From positions 1-64,000 of the forward strand of contig NZ_DAHUXJ010000052.1 in NCBI RefSeq assembly GCF_027307225.1: a DNA stretch of 64,000 nucleotides. The letters run 5' to 3'. Shown in pieces: positions 23,420 through 33,333 of this stretch. The DNA comes from Bradyrhizobium sp. GTDB taxonomy: Bacteria > Pseudomonadota > Alphaproteobacteria > Rhizobiales > Xanthobacteraceae. The notes under the pieces are model-generated. The model saw only the letters and a program-made list of their open reading frames with translations, searched no databases and was not told where the DNA came from. A program made the translations under genes and the position numbers. How positions within the stretch are numbered: position 1 is the stretch's first letter; every line of letters begins with the position of its first letter.

Positions 23420-23809
23420 ATGGGCAAGGATGCCACCCGCGTACGTCGCCGTGAGCGCAAGAACATCGCCTCGGGCGTCGCGCACGTGAATTCGTCGTTC
23501 AACAACACCACCATCACCATCACCGACGCGCAGGGCAACACCATTGCCTGGTCGTCGGCGGGCACGATGGGTTTCAAGGGCTCGCGCAAGTCGACGCCCT
23601 ATGCCGCGCAGGTCGCCGCTGAAGACGTTTCCAAGAAGGCGCAGGAACACGGCATGCGCACGCTGGAAGTTGAAGTTGCCGGTCCCGGTTCGGGCCGAGA
23701 ATCGGCGCTTCGCGCGCTGCAAGCGGCGGGCTTCACCGTCACCTCGATCCGCGACGTGACGACGATCCCGCACAATGGTTGCCGTCCGCGCAAGCGCCGG
23801 CGGGTTTGA
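23420..23809 (+). CDS. rpsK: 30S ribosomal protein uS11
   Basis: 129 residues ([20 protein letters not shown]...). Contains the conserved [14 protein letters not shown] motif (here [13 protein letters not shown]) and ends [14 protein letters not shown]. Platform protein of the small subunit. Confidence 0.98.
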   Translation: MGKDATRVRRRERKNIASGVAHVNSSFNNTTITITDAQGNTIAWSSAGTMGFKGSRKSTPYAAQVAAEDVSKKAQEHGMRTLEVEVAGPGSGRESALRALQAAGFTVTSIRDVTTIPHNGCRPRKRRRV

Positions 23810-23925
23810 TAATTTGAAGGCGCGGGCCGTTTTCTGCCCGCGACGTTTTTTGAATTGAAAGCCGCGGACTGTTCCGCGAGGTCTCCAACGCCAGTGACTT
23901 CGACCCCCAGTCGACTGGCCCATGG

Positions 23926-24954
23926 GTGAAAACAGTGACGATCCAGAAAAATTGGCAAGAACTGATCCGGCCGAACAAGCTCCACGTAACTCCAGGCCAT
24001 GATGCGACCCGCTTTGCGACGCTGATCGCCGAACCGCTTGAGCGCGGCTTCGGCCAGACGCTCGGCAATGCGCTGCGCCGCATCCTGCTGTCCTCGCTCC
24101 AGGGCGCGGCGGTGCAGTCGGTGCACATCGACGGCGTGCTGCACGAGTTCTCCTCGATCGCGGGCGTTCGCGAAGACGTCACCGACATCGTGCTGAACAT
24201 CAAGGACATCTCGATCAAGATGCAGGGCGAAGGCCCCAAGCGAATGGTCGTGAAGAAGCAGGGCCCCGGCGCCGTCACCGCCGGCGACATCCAGACGGTC
24301 GGCGACATCACCGTGCTCAATCCCGAGCTTCAGCTCTGCACGCTCGACGACGGCGCCGAAATCCGCATGGAATTCACGGTCTCCTCGGGCAAGGGCTATG
24401 TCGCCGCTGAGCGCAACCGTCCTGAAGACGCGCCGATCGGCCTGATCCCGGTCGACAGCCTGTATTCGCCGGTGCGCAAGGTCTCCTACAAGGTCGAGAA
24501 CACCCGCGAGGGCCAGATCCTCGACTACGACAAGCTCACCATGACGATCGAGACCAACGGCGCGATCACGCCGGATGACGCGGTGGCCTATGCCGCGCGC
24601 ATCCTGCAAGACCAGCTCAATGTGTTCGTCAACTTCGAAGAGCCGCGCAAGGAAGTCACCCAGGAGATCATCCCGGATCTGGCCTTCAACCCGGCCTTCC
24701 TCAAGAAGGTGGACGAACTGGAGTTGTCGGTGCGTTCGGCCAACTGCCTGAAGAACGACAACATCGTCTATATCGGCGATCTCGTGCAGAAGTCGGAAGC
24801 CGAAATGCTCCGCACCCCGAACTTCGGCCGCAAGTCGCTCAACGAAATCAAGGAAGTGTTGGCCCAGATGGGTCTGCACCTCGGCATGGAAGTGCCGGGC
24901 TGGCCGCCGGAGAACATCGACGAGCTCGCCAAGCGCTTTGAGGATCACTACTGA
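23926..24954 (+). CDS. rpoA: RNA polymerase alpha subunit
   Basis: 342 residues. The N-terminal dimerisation and assembly domain has [17 protein letters not shown]. The C-terminal DNA- and activator-binding domain follows an acidic linker and has [22 protein letters not shown] and the [13 protein letters not shown] helix. The first in-frame codon is GTG 23926 (MKTVTIQKN); GTG 23935 (MTIQKN) is an alternative. An ATG at 23922 is out of frame by one base because of a four-A run. Removing one A would give MGETVTIQKN, the start I recall for close relatives, so the start codon here is uncertain. Confidence 0.96.
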   Translation: MKTVTIQKNWQELIRPNKLHVTPGHDATRFATLIAEPLERGFGQTLGNALRRILLSSLQGAAVQSVHIDGVLHEFSSIAGVREDVTDIVLNIKDISIKMQGEGPKRMVVKKQGPGAVTAGDIQTVGDITVLNPELQLCTLDDGAEIRMEFTVSSGKGYVAAERNRPEDAPIGLIPVDSLYSPVRKVSYKVENTREGQILDYDKLTMTIETNGAITPDDAVAYAARILQDQLNVFVNFEEPRKEVTQEIIPDLAFNPAFLKKVDELELSVRSANCLKNDNIVYIGDLVQKSEAEMLRTPNFGRKSLNEIKEVLAQMGLHLGMEVPGWPPENIDELAKRFEDHY

Positions 24955-24959
24955 TTTTC

Positions 24960-25067
24960 GTCATTCCGGGATGGTCGAGGCGACAAAATTGAATTTCAAT
25001 TTTGCGCCGAGCACCAGACCCGGAATCTCGAGATTCCGGATCGCCGCTTCGCGTCGTCCGGAATGAC
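24960..25067. repeat. REP-like repeat, GTCATTCCGG family, between rpoA and rplQ
   Basis: Opens GTCATTCCGG and closes CCGGAATGAC, 108 bp apart. Nested palindromes inside are AAAATTGAATTTCAATTTTG and CGGAATCTCGAGATTCCG. Other members lie at 40.6, 49.0, 62.8 and 63.8 kb. Confidence 0.75.
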
Positions 25068-25142
25068 TGGGGCGAACGCAGGCAGCCCACCTGAGCAGAT
25101 GTCGGACGAACCGTCGCGACAAGGGAATGTAAGGAATAGTCA

Positions 25143-25559
25143 ATGCGTCACGGCAAGGTTCACCGCAAACTCAATCGCACCGCCGAGCATCGCCGCGCGA
25201 TGTTCGCCAATATGGCGGCCGCGCTGATCAAGCACGAGCAGATCGTCACCACGCTGCCGAAGGCCAAGGAATTGCGCCCGATCGTCGAGAAGCTGGTGAC
25301 GCTCGGCAAGAAGGGCGGGCTGGCGATGCGCCGCCAGGCCATCTCGGAGATGCGCGACGTCGATCAGGTCAGGAAGCTGTTCGACGTGCTGGCGCCCCGC
25401 TACAAGGACCGCCACGGCGGTTACACCCGCATCATCAAGGCTGGCTTCCGCTATGGCGACAACGCGGCGATGGCCGTGATCGAGTTCGTCGATCGCGACG
25501 TCGAGGCCAAGGGGCAGGATTCCGGCCCGGTGCAGGAAAAGGAAGCCGAGGCGGCGTAA
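25143..25559 (+). CDS. rplQ: 50S ribosomal protein bL17
   Basis: 138 residues ([21 protein letters not shown]...). Normal for alphaproteobacteria, with the Glu/Gln-rich tail ending EKEAEAA. Last gene of the ribosomal block, with a terminator behind it. Confidence 0.98.
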   Translation: MRHGKVHRKLNRTAEHRRAMFANMAAALIKHEQIVTTLPKAKELRPIVEKLVTLGKKGGLAMRRQAISEMRDVDQVRKLFDVLAPRYKDRHGGYTRIIKAGFRYGDNAAMAVIEFVDRDVEAKGQDSGPVQEKEAEAA

Positions 25560-25584
25560 CGCTTTCTGCGCGCGGACTTGTTTC

Positions 25585-25613
25585 AAAGCGGCGCCCCTGG
25601 GGCGTCGTTTTTC
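25585..25613 (+). terminator. Probable terminator after rplQ
   Basis: AAGCGGCGCCCC and GGGGCGTCGTTTTT form an imperfect stem with a tiny loop and T tail, about 25 bases after the rplQ stop. It closes the alpha operon. Confidence 0.6.
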
Positions 25614-25739
25614 GTTGCATCTTCATTGCGAGCCGACGGGTCGCGCGAACGCCGCTTTTTGCGCCGCCTCGCTGGCCGGCCGTCTTTTCCCCTTTGCGAT
25701 CGGCGGCTATGGTAGCCGAAAAGGTAAAGGGGGAGAGCC

Positions 25740-26246
25740 ATGGCGAATTCGCGTTCGGTCATCTTTTCGTTGTTGCTGGCGTTGCCACTCCTATGGACCG
25801 TTTCGTCGGTGCGCGCCGAGCCGGCTTTTCAGCGCCTGACCCCGCTTTTGGTCGACCTCGACGGATGGCAGGGCAAGAAGCCGGAGGGCATGTCGATGGA
25901 TATGCCAAACGGCAGCATGACCACGGCGACGCGCGAATACCAGAAGGGTTCGGCGAAGGCTAACGTCTCGGTCGTGGTCGGGCAGGCCGCGATCGGCGCG
26001 CTGACGCCGCTAACGAGCGGCATCAAGATCAATACCAGCGAAGGCCATATGCTCGCGGACACCATCGGTGACATGAAGGTGCTCAAGACCTACACCACAA
26101 AGCAGAAGTCCGGCGCGCTGCTGGTGGCGCTCGACAAGGACGCGATGTTCAGCTTCTCCTATAACGGCCTTGGCGAGGACGAGGCCGTGGCGCTCGCCCA
26201 GAAGTTCGACTGGAAAGCAATGCAGGCTGCGGCGAAGAGCAAGTAG
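25740..26246 (+). CDS. Putative periplasmic protein, function unknown
   Basis: 168 residues. The N-terminus (about 1-26, cleavage near VRA-EPAF) is a good Sec signal peptide. The rest is a soluble domain with no family I recognise: it has a GMSMDMPNGSMTTATREYQ strand pattern, and KVLKTYTTKQKSGALLVALD suggests a beta-rich fold. Preceded by GGGGGAGAGCC. It stands alone between the ribosomal block and a minus-strand reductase. Confidence 0.75.
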   Translation: MANSRSVIFSLLLALPLLWTVSSVRAEPAFQRLTPLLVDLDGWQGKKPEGMSMDMPNGSMTTATREYQKGSAKANVSVVVGQAAIGALTPLTSGIKINTSEGHMLADTIGDMKVLKTYTTKQKSGALLVALDKDAMFSFSYNGLGEDEAVALAQKFDWKAMQAAAKSK

Positions 26247-26261
26247 CGCACCAGGAGGGCG

Positions 26262-27275
26262 CTACCATCCCTCCAGCACGATCTTGCCGCGCGACTTGCC
26301 GCTCTCGAGAAGCGCATGCGCGCGCTTGAGATTGGCCGCGTTGATCGTCCCAAAACTTTCGCCGAGCGTCGTCTTCAGTACGCCTTTATCGACGAGGTCG
26401 GCGACGTCATTGAGGAGGTTGTGCTGGCCGATCATGTCCGCGGTCTGGAACGACGAGCGCGTGAACATCGATTCCCAATGGATCGAGATCGATTTTCCCT
26501 TGAATGCGCTGACCACAAAATCCGGCGGATCGTCGATCAATCCGAAGGCGCCTTGCGGGGCCATGATGTCCGCGATCGCCTTGTAATGCTGGTCGGTGTT
26601 GGTGAGGCTTGCGACCAGCGCGACCGGCGGCGCTTTCAGCTTCTCGATCTGTTCTTTCATCGGAGCCGCGTGATCGATGACGGCGTGGGCGCCGAGATCG
26701 AGGCACCACTTTCGCGATTCTGGCCGCGATGCGGTGGCGACGACGTGGAGGCCCGTCAGCCGGCGCGCAAGCTGGATCAGGATCGAGCCGACGCCGCCGG
26801 CGCCGCCGACGATCAGAAGTGTGCGCGGGTCGACGCTCTTGCCGGGCACCGCGCCGAGGCGGTCGAACAGCAGTTCCCAGGCGGTGATCGACGTCAGCGG
26901 CAGGGCGGCCGCTTGCGCTGACGACAGGGATTTCGGCTTGCGGCCGACGATGCGTTCATCGACCAGGTGAAACTCGGAATTGGTGCCCTGCCGCTGGATC
27001 GAGCCGGCGTAGAACACCTCGTTGCCCGGTTTGAACAGCGTGACGTCGGGCCCAATCGCATCGACGACGCCGGCCGCATCAAAGCCCAAAATCTTGAATT
27101 CGCCTTCCGGCGGCGCGGCGCGCTTGCGGACCTTGTAGTCGACCGGATTGGCGGAGATCGCTTGGACCGCGACCCGGATATCACGCCCCCCGGGTTCCGG
27201 CTTGGCGGCGTCGAAATCGATCAGGGCGTCCGGAGAATCAATGGGGAGGGACTTTTTGTATCCGACGGCTTTCAT
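26262..27275 (-). CDS. Zinc-type alcohol dehydrogenase-like / NADPH:quinone reductase (MDR superfamily)
   Basis: 337 residues. GroES-like N-terminal part (NPVDYKVRKR, GFDAAGVVDAIGPDV), then a Rossmann fold with GGAGGVGSILIQLARR binding NAD(P)H. The catalytic and structural zinc cysteines of true alcohol dehydrogenases are absent, as in quinone-reductase-type members. It is divergent from an HxlR regulator with a 115-bp shared control region. HxlR regulators often control such reductases in response to quinones or aldehydes. Confidence 0.88.
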   Translation of the reverse strand: MKAVGYKKSLPIDSPDALIDFDAAKPEPGGRDIRVAVQAISANPVDYKVRKRAAPPEGEFKILGFDAAGVVDAIGPDVTLFKPGNEVFYAGSIQRQGTNSEFHLVDERIVGRKPKSLSSAQAAALPLTSITAWELLFDRLGAVPGKSVDPRTLLIVGGAGGVGSILIQLARRLTGLHVVATASRPESRKWCLDLGAHAVIDHAAPMKEQIEKLKAPPVALVASLTNTDQHYKAIADIMAPQGAFGLIDDPPDFVVSAFKGKSISIHWESMFTRSSFQTADMIGQHNLLNDVADLVDKGVLKTTLGESFGTINAANLKRAHALLESGKSRGKIVLEGW

Positions 27276-27348
27276 GGTCGCGGCGCTCCTTGTCGTGCTT
27301 TCGTCTCTACCTGTCGTGCTGGCACATTCTTGGCAAGTACTGTAATTT

Positions 27349-27390
27349 CGGGGATATAGTCCCCGTTTGTATACTATTGGAAAATATCAC
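27349..27390. promoter_or_regulatory. Candidate operator region between the quinone reductase and HxlR genes
   Basis: A perfect palindrome CGGGGATATAGTCCCCG (27349-27365) is followed by GTATACTATTGG. The region sits just ahead of the regulator start and within the divergent promoter interval. It is a plausible HxlR binding region; no published site was matched. Confidence 0.35.
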
Positions 27391-27759
27391 ATGAAACGAA
27401 GCAATTTTGCCCACCGGCCGGGCTGCGCCGTCGAGGCAACGCTCGACCTGATCGACGGCAAATGGAAGGGCGTGATCCTCTTTCACCTGCAAAACGGCAC
27501 ACAACGATTTGGTGAGTTGCGGCGGCGGATGCCAGGCATTACGCAGCGGATGCTGACCAAACAGCTCCGGGCGCTTGAGGACGACGGGCTGATTATTCGC
27601 AAAGTGTATGCCGAAGTGCCGCCACGGGTCGACTATCGGTTGTCCGAGATCGGGGAGAGTTTGCGTCCCGTGATCGACACGCTGAAGGCCTGGGGCGAGC
27701 GACATCGGGAGCGGCTTTCCTGTGCGCCGGAAGCCAAGCTTGCGGAAGCGGCGGCCTGA
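27391..27759 (+). CDS. HxlR-family winged-helix transcriptional regulator
   Basis: 122 residues from ATG 27391. Typical HxlR text: CAVEATLDLIDGKWKGVILFHL, then FGELRRRMPGITQRMLTKQLRALEDDGLI (recognition helix region) and YRLSEIGESL. The upstream in-frame TTG at 27367 is rejected in favour of the ATG. It has a Cys near residue 10, the position that senses thiol stress in YodB-type members. It probably controls the divergent reductase. Confidence 0.9.
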   Translation: MKRSNFAHRPGCAVEATLDLIDGKWKGVILFHLQNGTQRFGELRRRMPGITQRMLTKQLRALEDDGLIIRKVYAEVPPRVDYRLSEIGESLRPVIDTLKAWGERHRERLSCAPEAKLAEAAA

Positions 27760-27833
27760 TGGGCCTCCGTTCTTCCATTCTTTGAAACCCTCGGCCCACC
27801 TTTCTGGTTGCCCACGACTTTCAGGATTCTTGC

Positions 27834-29224
<1,391 letters not shown>

Positions 29225-29228
<4 letters not shown>

Positions 29229-30559
29229 GCGGAAAACCGAAACTGGAAGGCGCCAGTCTCTTCGCCGCCGCGGGGTTGTCGCAGGATGCGCCGCATCCGC
29301 TGCCCGACCGCATGCGGCCGAGGTCGCTCACTGAGGTCGTCGGCCAGGATCATATTCTGGGGCCGGACGGCGCGCTGACGCGCATGCTGGAGACGCGCAC
29401 GCTGGGCTCTCTGATCTTCTGGGGACCGCCGGGCACGGGCAAGACCACGGTGGCGCGGCTCCTGGCGGACGCAACCGAACTGCATTTCGAGCAGATCTCC
29501 GCGGTGTTTTCCGGCGTCGCCGACCTGAAAAAGGTGTTCGATGCGGCGCGCGCGCGGCGCGAGACGGGCAAAGGAACGCTGCTCTTTGTCGACGAGGTGC
29601 ACCGGTTCAACCGCGCGCAGCAGGATTCATTTCTGCCCGTGATGGAAGACGGCACCGTGGTGCTGGTGGGCGCCACCACGGAAAATCCGTCGTTCGAGCT
29701 CAACGCGGCCTTGCTATCGCGCGCGCGCGTGCTGGTGTTTCATTCGCTGGGTCCTGAGGCGATCGAAAAGCTGTACTCACACGCCGAAGCTGTCGAAGGC
29801 CGCAAGCTGCCGCTCGATGCGGAAGCCCGCGCTGTGCTGGTTCGTATGGCCGATGGCGATGGCCGTGCCGCGCTGACCTTGGCCGAAGAGGTCTGGCGTT
29901 CCGCGCGCGGCGGCGAGACCTTCGACGCGGTGCAATTGCAGGCGATCCTGCAGCGCCGCGCGCCGATCTACGACAAATCGGCTGACGGCCATTACAACCT
30001 GATCTCTGCGCTGCACAAGTCGGTGCGCGGCTCCGATCCCGACGCCGCGCTCTATTATCTCGCGCGCATGCTCGACGCCGGCGAAGACCCGCTCTATCTC
30101 GCGCGGCGCGTCGTGCGCATGGCGGTGGAGGATATTGGCATGGCCGATCCGCACGCGCTCGTGATCTGCAACGCCGCCAAGGACACCTACGATTTCCTGG
30201 GCTCGCCGGAAGGCGAACTCGCGATCGCACAGGCTGTGATCTATGTCGCGACCGCGCCGAAGTCGAACGCCGCCTACAAGGCCTTTGGCGCGGCGAAACG
30301 GATGGCGAAGGAGGCAGGCTCGCTGCTGCCGCCGAAGCATATTCTGAACGCGCCGACCAAGCTGATGAAGTCGGAAGGCTACGGCGACGGCTACGACTAC
30401 GATCACGACGCGCCGGATGCCTTTTCCGGGCAGGATTATTTTCCGGAAAAGCTCGGCCGGCAGACCTTCTACGATCCGCCGGACCGCGGCTTTGAGCGCG
30501 AGATCCGCAAGCGCCTGGACTATTGGGCGAAGCTCCGGCGCGAGCGGTCCGGGAAGTAA
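29225..30559 (+). CDS. rarA: Replication-associated recombination protein A, AAA+ ATPase
   Basis: 444 residues of the RarA/MgsA/WRNIP1 family. Walker A GPPGTGKTT, Walker B LLFVDEVHRFN, sensor 1 GATTENPSFELN and the C-terminal MgsA domain (SALHKSVRGSDPDAALYYLARML, KHILNAPTKLMK). It acts at stalled replication forks. The ATG overlaps the degP-type stop. The DegP-RarA pairing is frequent in Rhizobiales, as I recall. Confidence 0.96.
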
Positions 30560-30710
30560 GGCCTTTGCTAGGCCACCTGCCGGCCTGCCTTCATCAACTC
30601 CAGGATCATTTCAAGCCGTTTGACCACATCGGCCGTTGCCAGGATTTGCTGCACGCGCGTTATTTTCCAGATTCTGGCTCTACGCGTAGCGAACTTCATC
30701 AAATTCCTAT

Positions 30711-30725
30711 TTACGTAACTCGTAA
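30711..30725. promoter_or_regulatory. Candidate operator of the higBA module
   Basis: Perfect inverted repeat TTACG-TAACT-CGTAA ending 22 bases before the toxin start. Antitoxins with an HTH domain usually autorepress by binding such a site. Function inferred from position. Confidence 0.4.
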
Positions 30726-30747
30726 TTCGTGCTAGTTCTGCCAGGCC

Positions 30748-31032
30748 GTGATCGTCAGCTACCGAGACAAAGCCACCGCGCGGTTCGCCGCTGGACGGCG
30801 CGTCAAGGAATTCTCTGGCTTCGCGCGTCAAGCCGAGATGCGTCTCGACCGGCTCGATGCAGCCTCGGACCTCGCTGATTTGGCCGCACTGCCGGGCAAT
30901 CGGCTCGAAGCGCTCAAAGGTGATCGCGACGGACAGTTTTCGATTCGTATCAACGATCAATGGCGGATCTGTTTCAGGTGGCCTGAGGGGTCGCCTGGAC
31001 CTATCGATGTCGAGATTGTCGACTATCATTGA
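30748..31032 (+). CDS. higB: HigB/RelE-superfamily toxin
   Basis: 94 residues starting at GTG 30748. The text FRWPEGSPGPIDVEIVDYH at the end and GNRLEALKGDRDGQFSIRINDQWRICF in the middle are characteristic of the HigB (plasmid maintenance system killer) family, which cleaves mRNA on the ribosome. Catalytic basic residues Lys57, Arg60 and Arg67 (approximate numbering) lie in this segment. The antitoxin follows after 11 bases. Confidence 0.92.
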   Translation: MIVSYRDKATARFAAGRRVKEFSGFARQAEMRLDRLDAASDLADLAALPGNRLEALKGDRDGQFSIRINDQWRICFRWPEGSPGPIDVEIVDYH

Positions 31033-31043
31033 GGGAGACCATC

Positions 31044-31361
31044 ATGTCCCGTACAGCTATCCATCCCGGTGAGCAATTGGCAGAGGAATTGCGCGAGCTT
31101 GGCATCACTGCGGCAGAGCTTGCGAGGCAGATCGATGTTCCCGTGAATCGCATTACTGGCATCATTAACGGCCAACGAGGCATCACTGCCGACACGGCGC
31201 TCCGCCTCGCACATTGGTTTGGCACCACGCCGCAATTCTGGATGAGTCTGCAACAACTCTATGAATTGCGGCTCGCCGAAAGCGAGGTCGGCGCCAAGGT
31301 CGCCGCATTGCCGAGCCGTGCCGGCCGGTCGGCGTCGCGCAAGCTTCGGAAGAGCGCATGA
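31044..31361 (+). CDS. higA: HigA-family antitoxin
   Basis: 105 residues from ATG 31044, behind AGGGAGACC. Xre-type HTH: AAELARQIDVPVNRITGIINGQRGITADTALRLAHWFGT, then WMSLQQLYELRLAE, the HigA signature end. It neutralises HigB and autoregulates. An in-frame TTG at 31029 is rejected. The C-terminus is Arg/Ser/Lys-rich. Confidence 0.93.
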   Translation: MSRTAIHPGEQLAEELRELGITAAELARQIDVPVNRITGIINGQRGITADTALRLAHWFGTTPQFWMSLQQLYELRLAESEVGAKVAALPSRAGRSASRKLRKSA

Positions 31362-31662
31362 GCCGCCGCATGAAGCGCGCCGATCGCGCCCAAGCTCGTC
31401 ACCGGGGCCATGCGAAGTCTTCGCGCTTTTCCGAACGGCTCCTCGAGACCGGCTAAGAGGCCCGGAAGGGGGGCGGCGGCCTTCCGGGCGAAGCTCAGCC
31501 GTGAGAGAAACGCTAAGTAACCCTGGGTGTGGCCTCGTTTACGCACAGCCGGCTGAAACTAACTGGAGGCAGGCCGGAAGCACACGGCCACTGAAGACGG
31601 GGCGGCGGGATTCGTTGCGTTTGAAAGCAGGGACGGTCCCGTTAAATCTTGGAGGTCAGGTC
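31362..31662. other. 300-bp spacer between higA and the methyltransferase gene
   Basis: No gene recognised. It contains one good hairpin (listed separately) and the short palindrome GGGACGGTCCC (31631-31641). Frames open across it show no recognisable protein sequence. Confidence 0.4.
31460..31489 (+). terminator. Hairpin after the higBA module
   Basis: Perfect 10-bp arms GCCCGGAAGG / CCTTCCGGGC around a G/C-rich loop. No T run follows, so it may be a Rho-assisted terminator or an mRNA-stabilising hairpin. Confidence 0.35.
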
Positions 31663-32241
31663 TTGCAGGATTCCGTGCCAAATTACCTCGGAGCGCTGAC
31701 GCTCGTTCTGATGATCAGCATTGTCTTGGTCCGCGTCTCTATGTTGCGGCAGCGTGGCGTCGTAGCGATGAAATTCGGTCAAATCGACAAGACCGATTTC
31801 CTTATTCCCCCGTTTGCCTTGTTTTATTTCTACACCGTGTTCGCCGCAGCAGCCGGCTGGCCCACGGTCAGCGGCCCGGCCTTTTTTCACTCAGAAGCCG
31901 TGGCGTGGATCGGCGTGTTCTTCTGCCTCTCGGGGGCTTTACTGCTGTTATGGAGTGTTATCTCTTTTGGGCGAAGCTTTCGTGTGGGTATTGATACTGA
32001 CCGTCCTGACCGGTTGATCACCAGCGGCATTTTTGCGTTCAGCCGCAACCCTATCTATGTCGCGTTCGCGATCATTCTGGTCGGTGAATTTCTTGTCGTG
32101 CCGACCTGGATCACCCTGATTTACATCGTCGCGGCTACATGGCTGTTTCATCGCCAGGTGTTGCGCGAAGAGGACTATTTGCGTCAGCACTACGGACAGG
32201 CATACGCCGATTATTGCAATCGTGTGAGGCGGTACGCTTAA
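31663..32241 (+). CDS. Isoprenylcysteine carboxyl methyltransferase-like membrane protein
   Basis: 192 residues from TTG 31663, chosen because GGAGG lies at 31651-31655, eight bases upstream. GTG at 31675 is an alternative. Four to five hydrophobic helices are followed by the ICMT/PEMT-type SAM-binding end: TSGIFAFSRNPIYVAF and VLREEDYLRQHYGQAYADYCNRVRRY. Bacterial members are integral membrane methyltransferases of unknown substrate. The open frame upstream to 31261 overlaps higA and is rejected. Confidence 0.82.
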   Translation: MQDSVPNYLGALTLVLMISIVLVRVSMLRQRGVVAMKFGQIDKTDFLIPPFALFYFYTVFAAAAGWPTVSGPAFFHSEAVAWIGVFFCLSGALLLLWSVISFGRSFRVGIDTDRPDRLITSGIFAFSRNPIYVAFAIILVGEFLVVPTWITLIYIVAATWLFHRQVLREEDYLRQHYGQAYADYCNRVRRYA

Positions 32242-32262
32242 TCAGGGGCGTTACAGGCGCCG

Positions 32263-33207
32263 TCACTTTCCGGCTTTGACGAAATCCATAATCTGATCGG
32301 TTAGCCTGTTATCGTTGGTGTTGATCGAATAAACTTCCGACATGTGGCTGTGCTGCGGCAGCATCAGCGTGCGCGCGCAGCCGACCCGCCGCTTGCAGGC
32401 TGCTTCCTTCAACGTCTCAAGCTGACCGACAAAGACCGGCGGATCGAGTTCAGCGCTCACGGCCATCAGGGGAATATCCGTCTTCAAGAGACCTGATAGC
32501 GACGACTCGCCGGGATAACGGGAAGGGTCGTTGCCGAAATAGCTGCGTTCGGGTTCGTTGAGCGGACCCGCGGTCAGGTCATAGATGCCCGACACCATGA
32601 TCGCGCCCTTCAGGCCGCCATTCCTTACCTTGTAGAATTCGGGGTGCGACACATAGCTGGCGACGTGGATCGCGCCGGCCGAGTGGCCCATCAAATAGAC
32701 GCGTGACGGATCGCCACCGCGCTCGGTGATCTCTTTCGACACCCACTCCACGGCGGAAGCGACATCCTCGGCGCCTGCGGGCCAGGGCGACTGCGGCGCC
32801 AGGCGGTAGGTCATGTTGACGCCGATGAACCCGTTCTTGACCGCCCACAGCATGATGTTGTCGTAGAAGGGGCTGTCAGGCGTCCGCCGCTTGTTGCCGC
32901 CGACGAACGCGCCGCCGTGGACGAAGATCAATACGGGCCGGCCGGATGTCACATTCTGCGGCATGAAGGCATCGAGCCGGTTGCGCTCGGCGGGGCCGTA
33001 CCGGAGGTCGCGCTCGATCCGGACACCGAAATAGGGCTCTTTAGGCTGCAACGGCGCATAGAGCTTGGCGGTAGCCGGCGGGTCGACGACGCGGCCAAGC
33101 TGGGCGAGTTTTTGGGCGATGTCCGGCGGCATCGGGCTTTCGGCAGCCCAGGTCGATGTGGCGATAAGAACTGCGGCAACAGCCAAAGCACGCCTTGGTA
33201 ACGACAT
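32263..33207 (-). CDS. Exported alpha/beta hydrolase (esterase, HSL/BD-FAE-like)
   Basis: 314 residues. Signal peptide about 1-22 (ending STWA-AE). Oxyanion motif HGGAF, nucleophile elbow GHSAG, an Asp in the SAELDPP segment and a His in LPQHSHMSE complete the triad. It likely hydrolyses short esters in the periplasm. Convergent with the methyltransferase gene (21 bp apart) and divergent from the pseudouridine synthase. Confidence 0.88.
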   Translation of the reverse strand: MSLPRRALAVAAVLIATSTWAAESPMPPDIAQKLAQLGRVVDPPATAKLYAPLQPKEPYFGVRIERDLRYGPAERNRLDAFMPQNVTSGRPVLIFVHGGAFVGGNKRRTPDSPFYDNIMLWAVKNGFIGVNMTYRLAPQSPWPAGAEDVASAVEWVSKEITERGGDPSRVYLMGHSAGAIHVASYVSHPEFYKVRNGGLKGAIMVSGIYDLTAGPLNEPERSYFGNDPSRYPGESSLSGLLKTDIPLMAVSAELDPPVFVGQLETLKEAACKRRVGCARTLMLPQHSHMSEVYSINTNDNRLTDQIMDFVKAGK

Positions 33208-33333
33208 CCAGAACGCTCCCTGATCTCTCGGCCGTGGAACATCACCGATCCGGCGTCAGAATAGTATTCATTTCGCCGTGACGATTCGCGGCTTTTACGT
33301 TACCCAATGACGGACTTTTGGAGCAGAAGCCTG

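Noticed and set aside
31261..31662. Upstream extension of the ICMT-like gene (open from 31261)
   Set aside because: It overlaps higA, shows no membrane-protein character, and a good GGAGG precedes the TTG at 31663.
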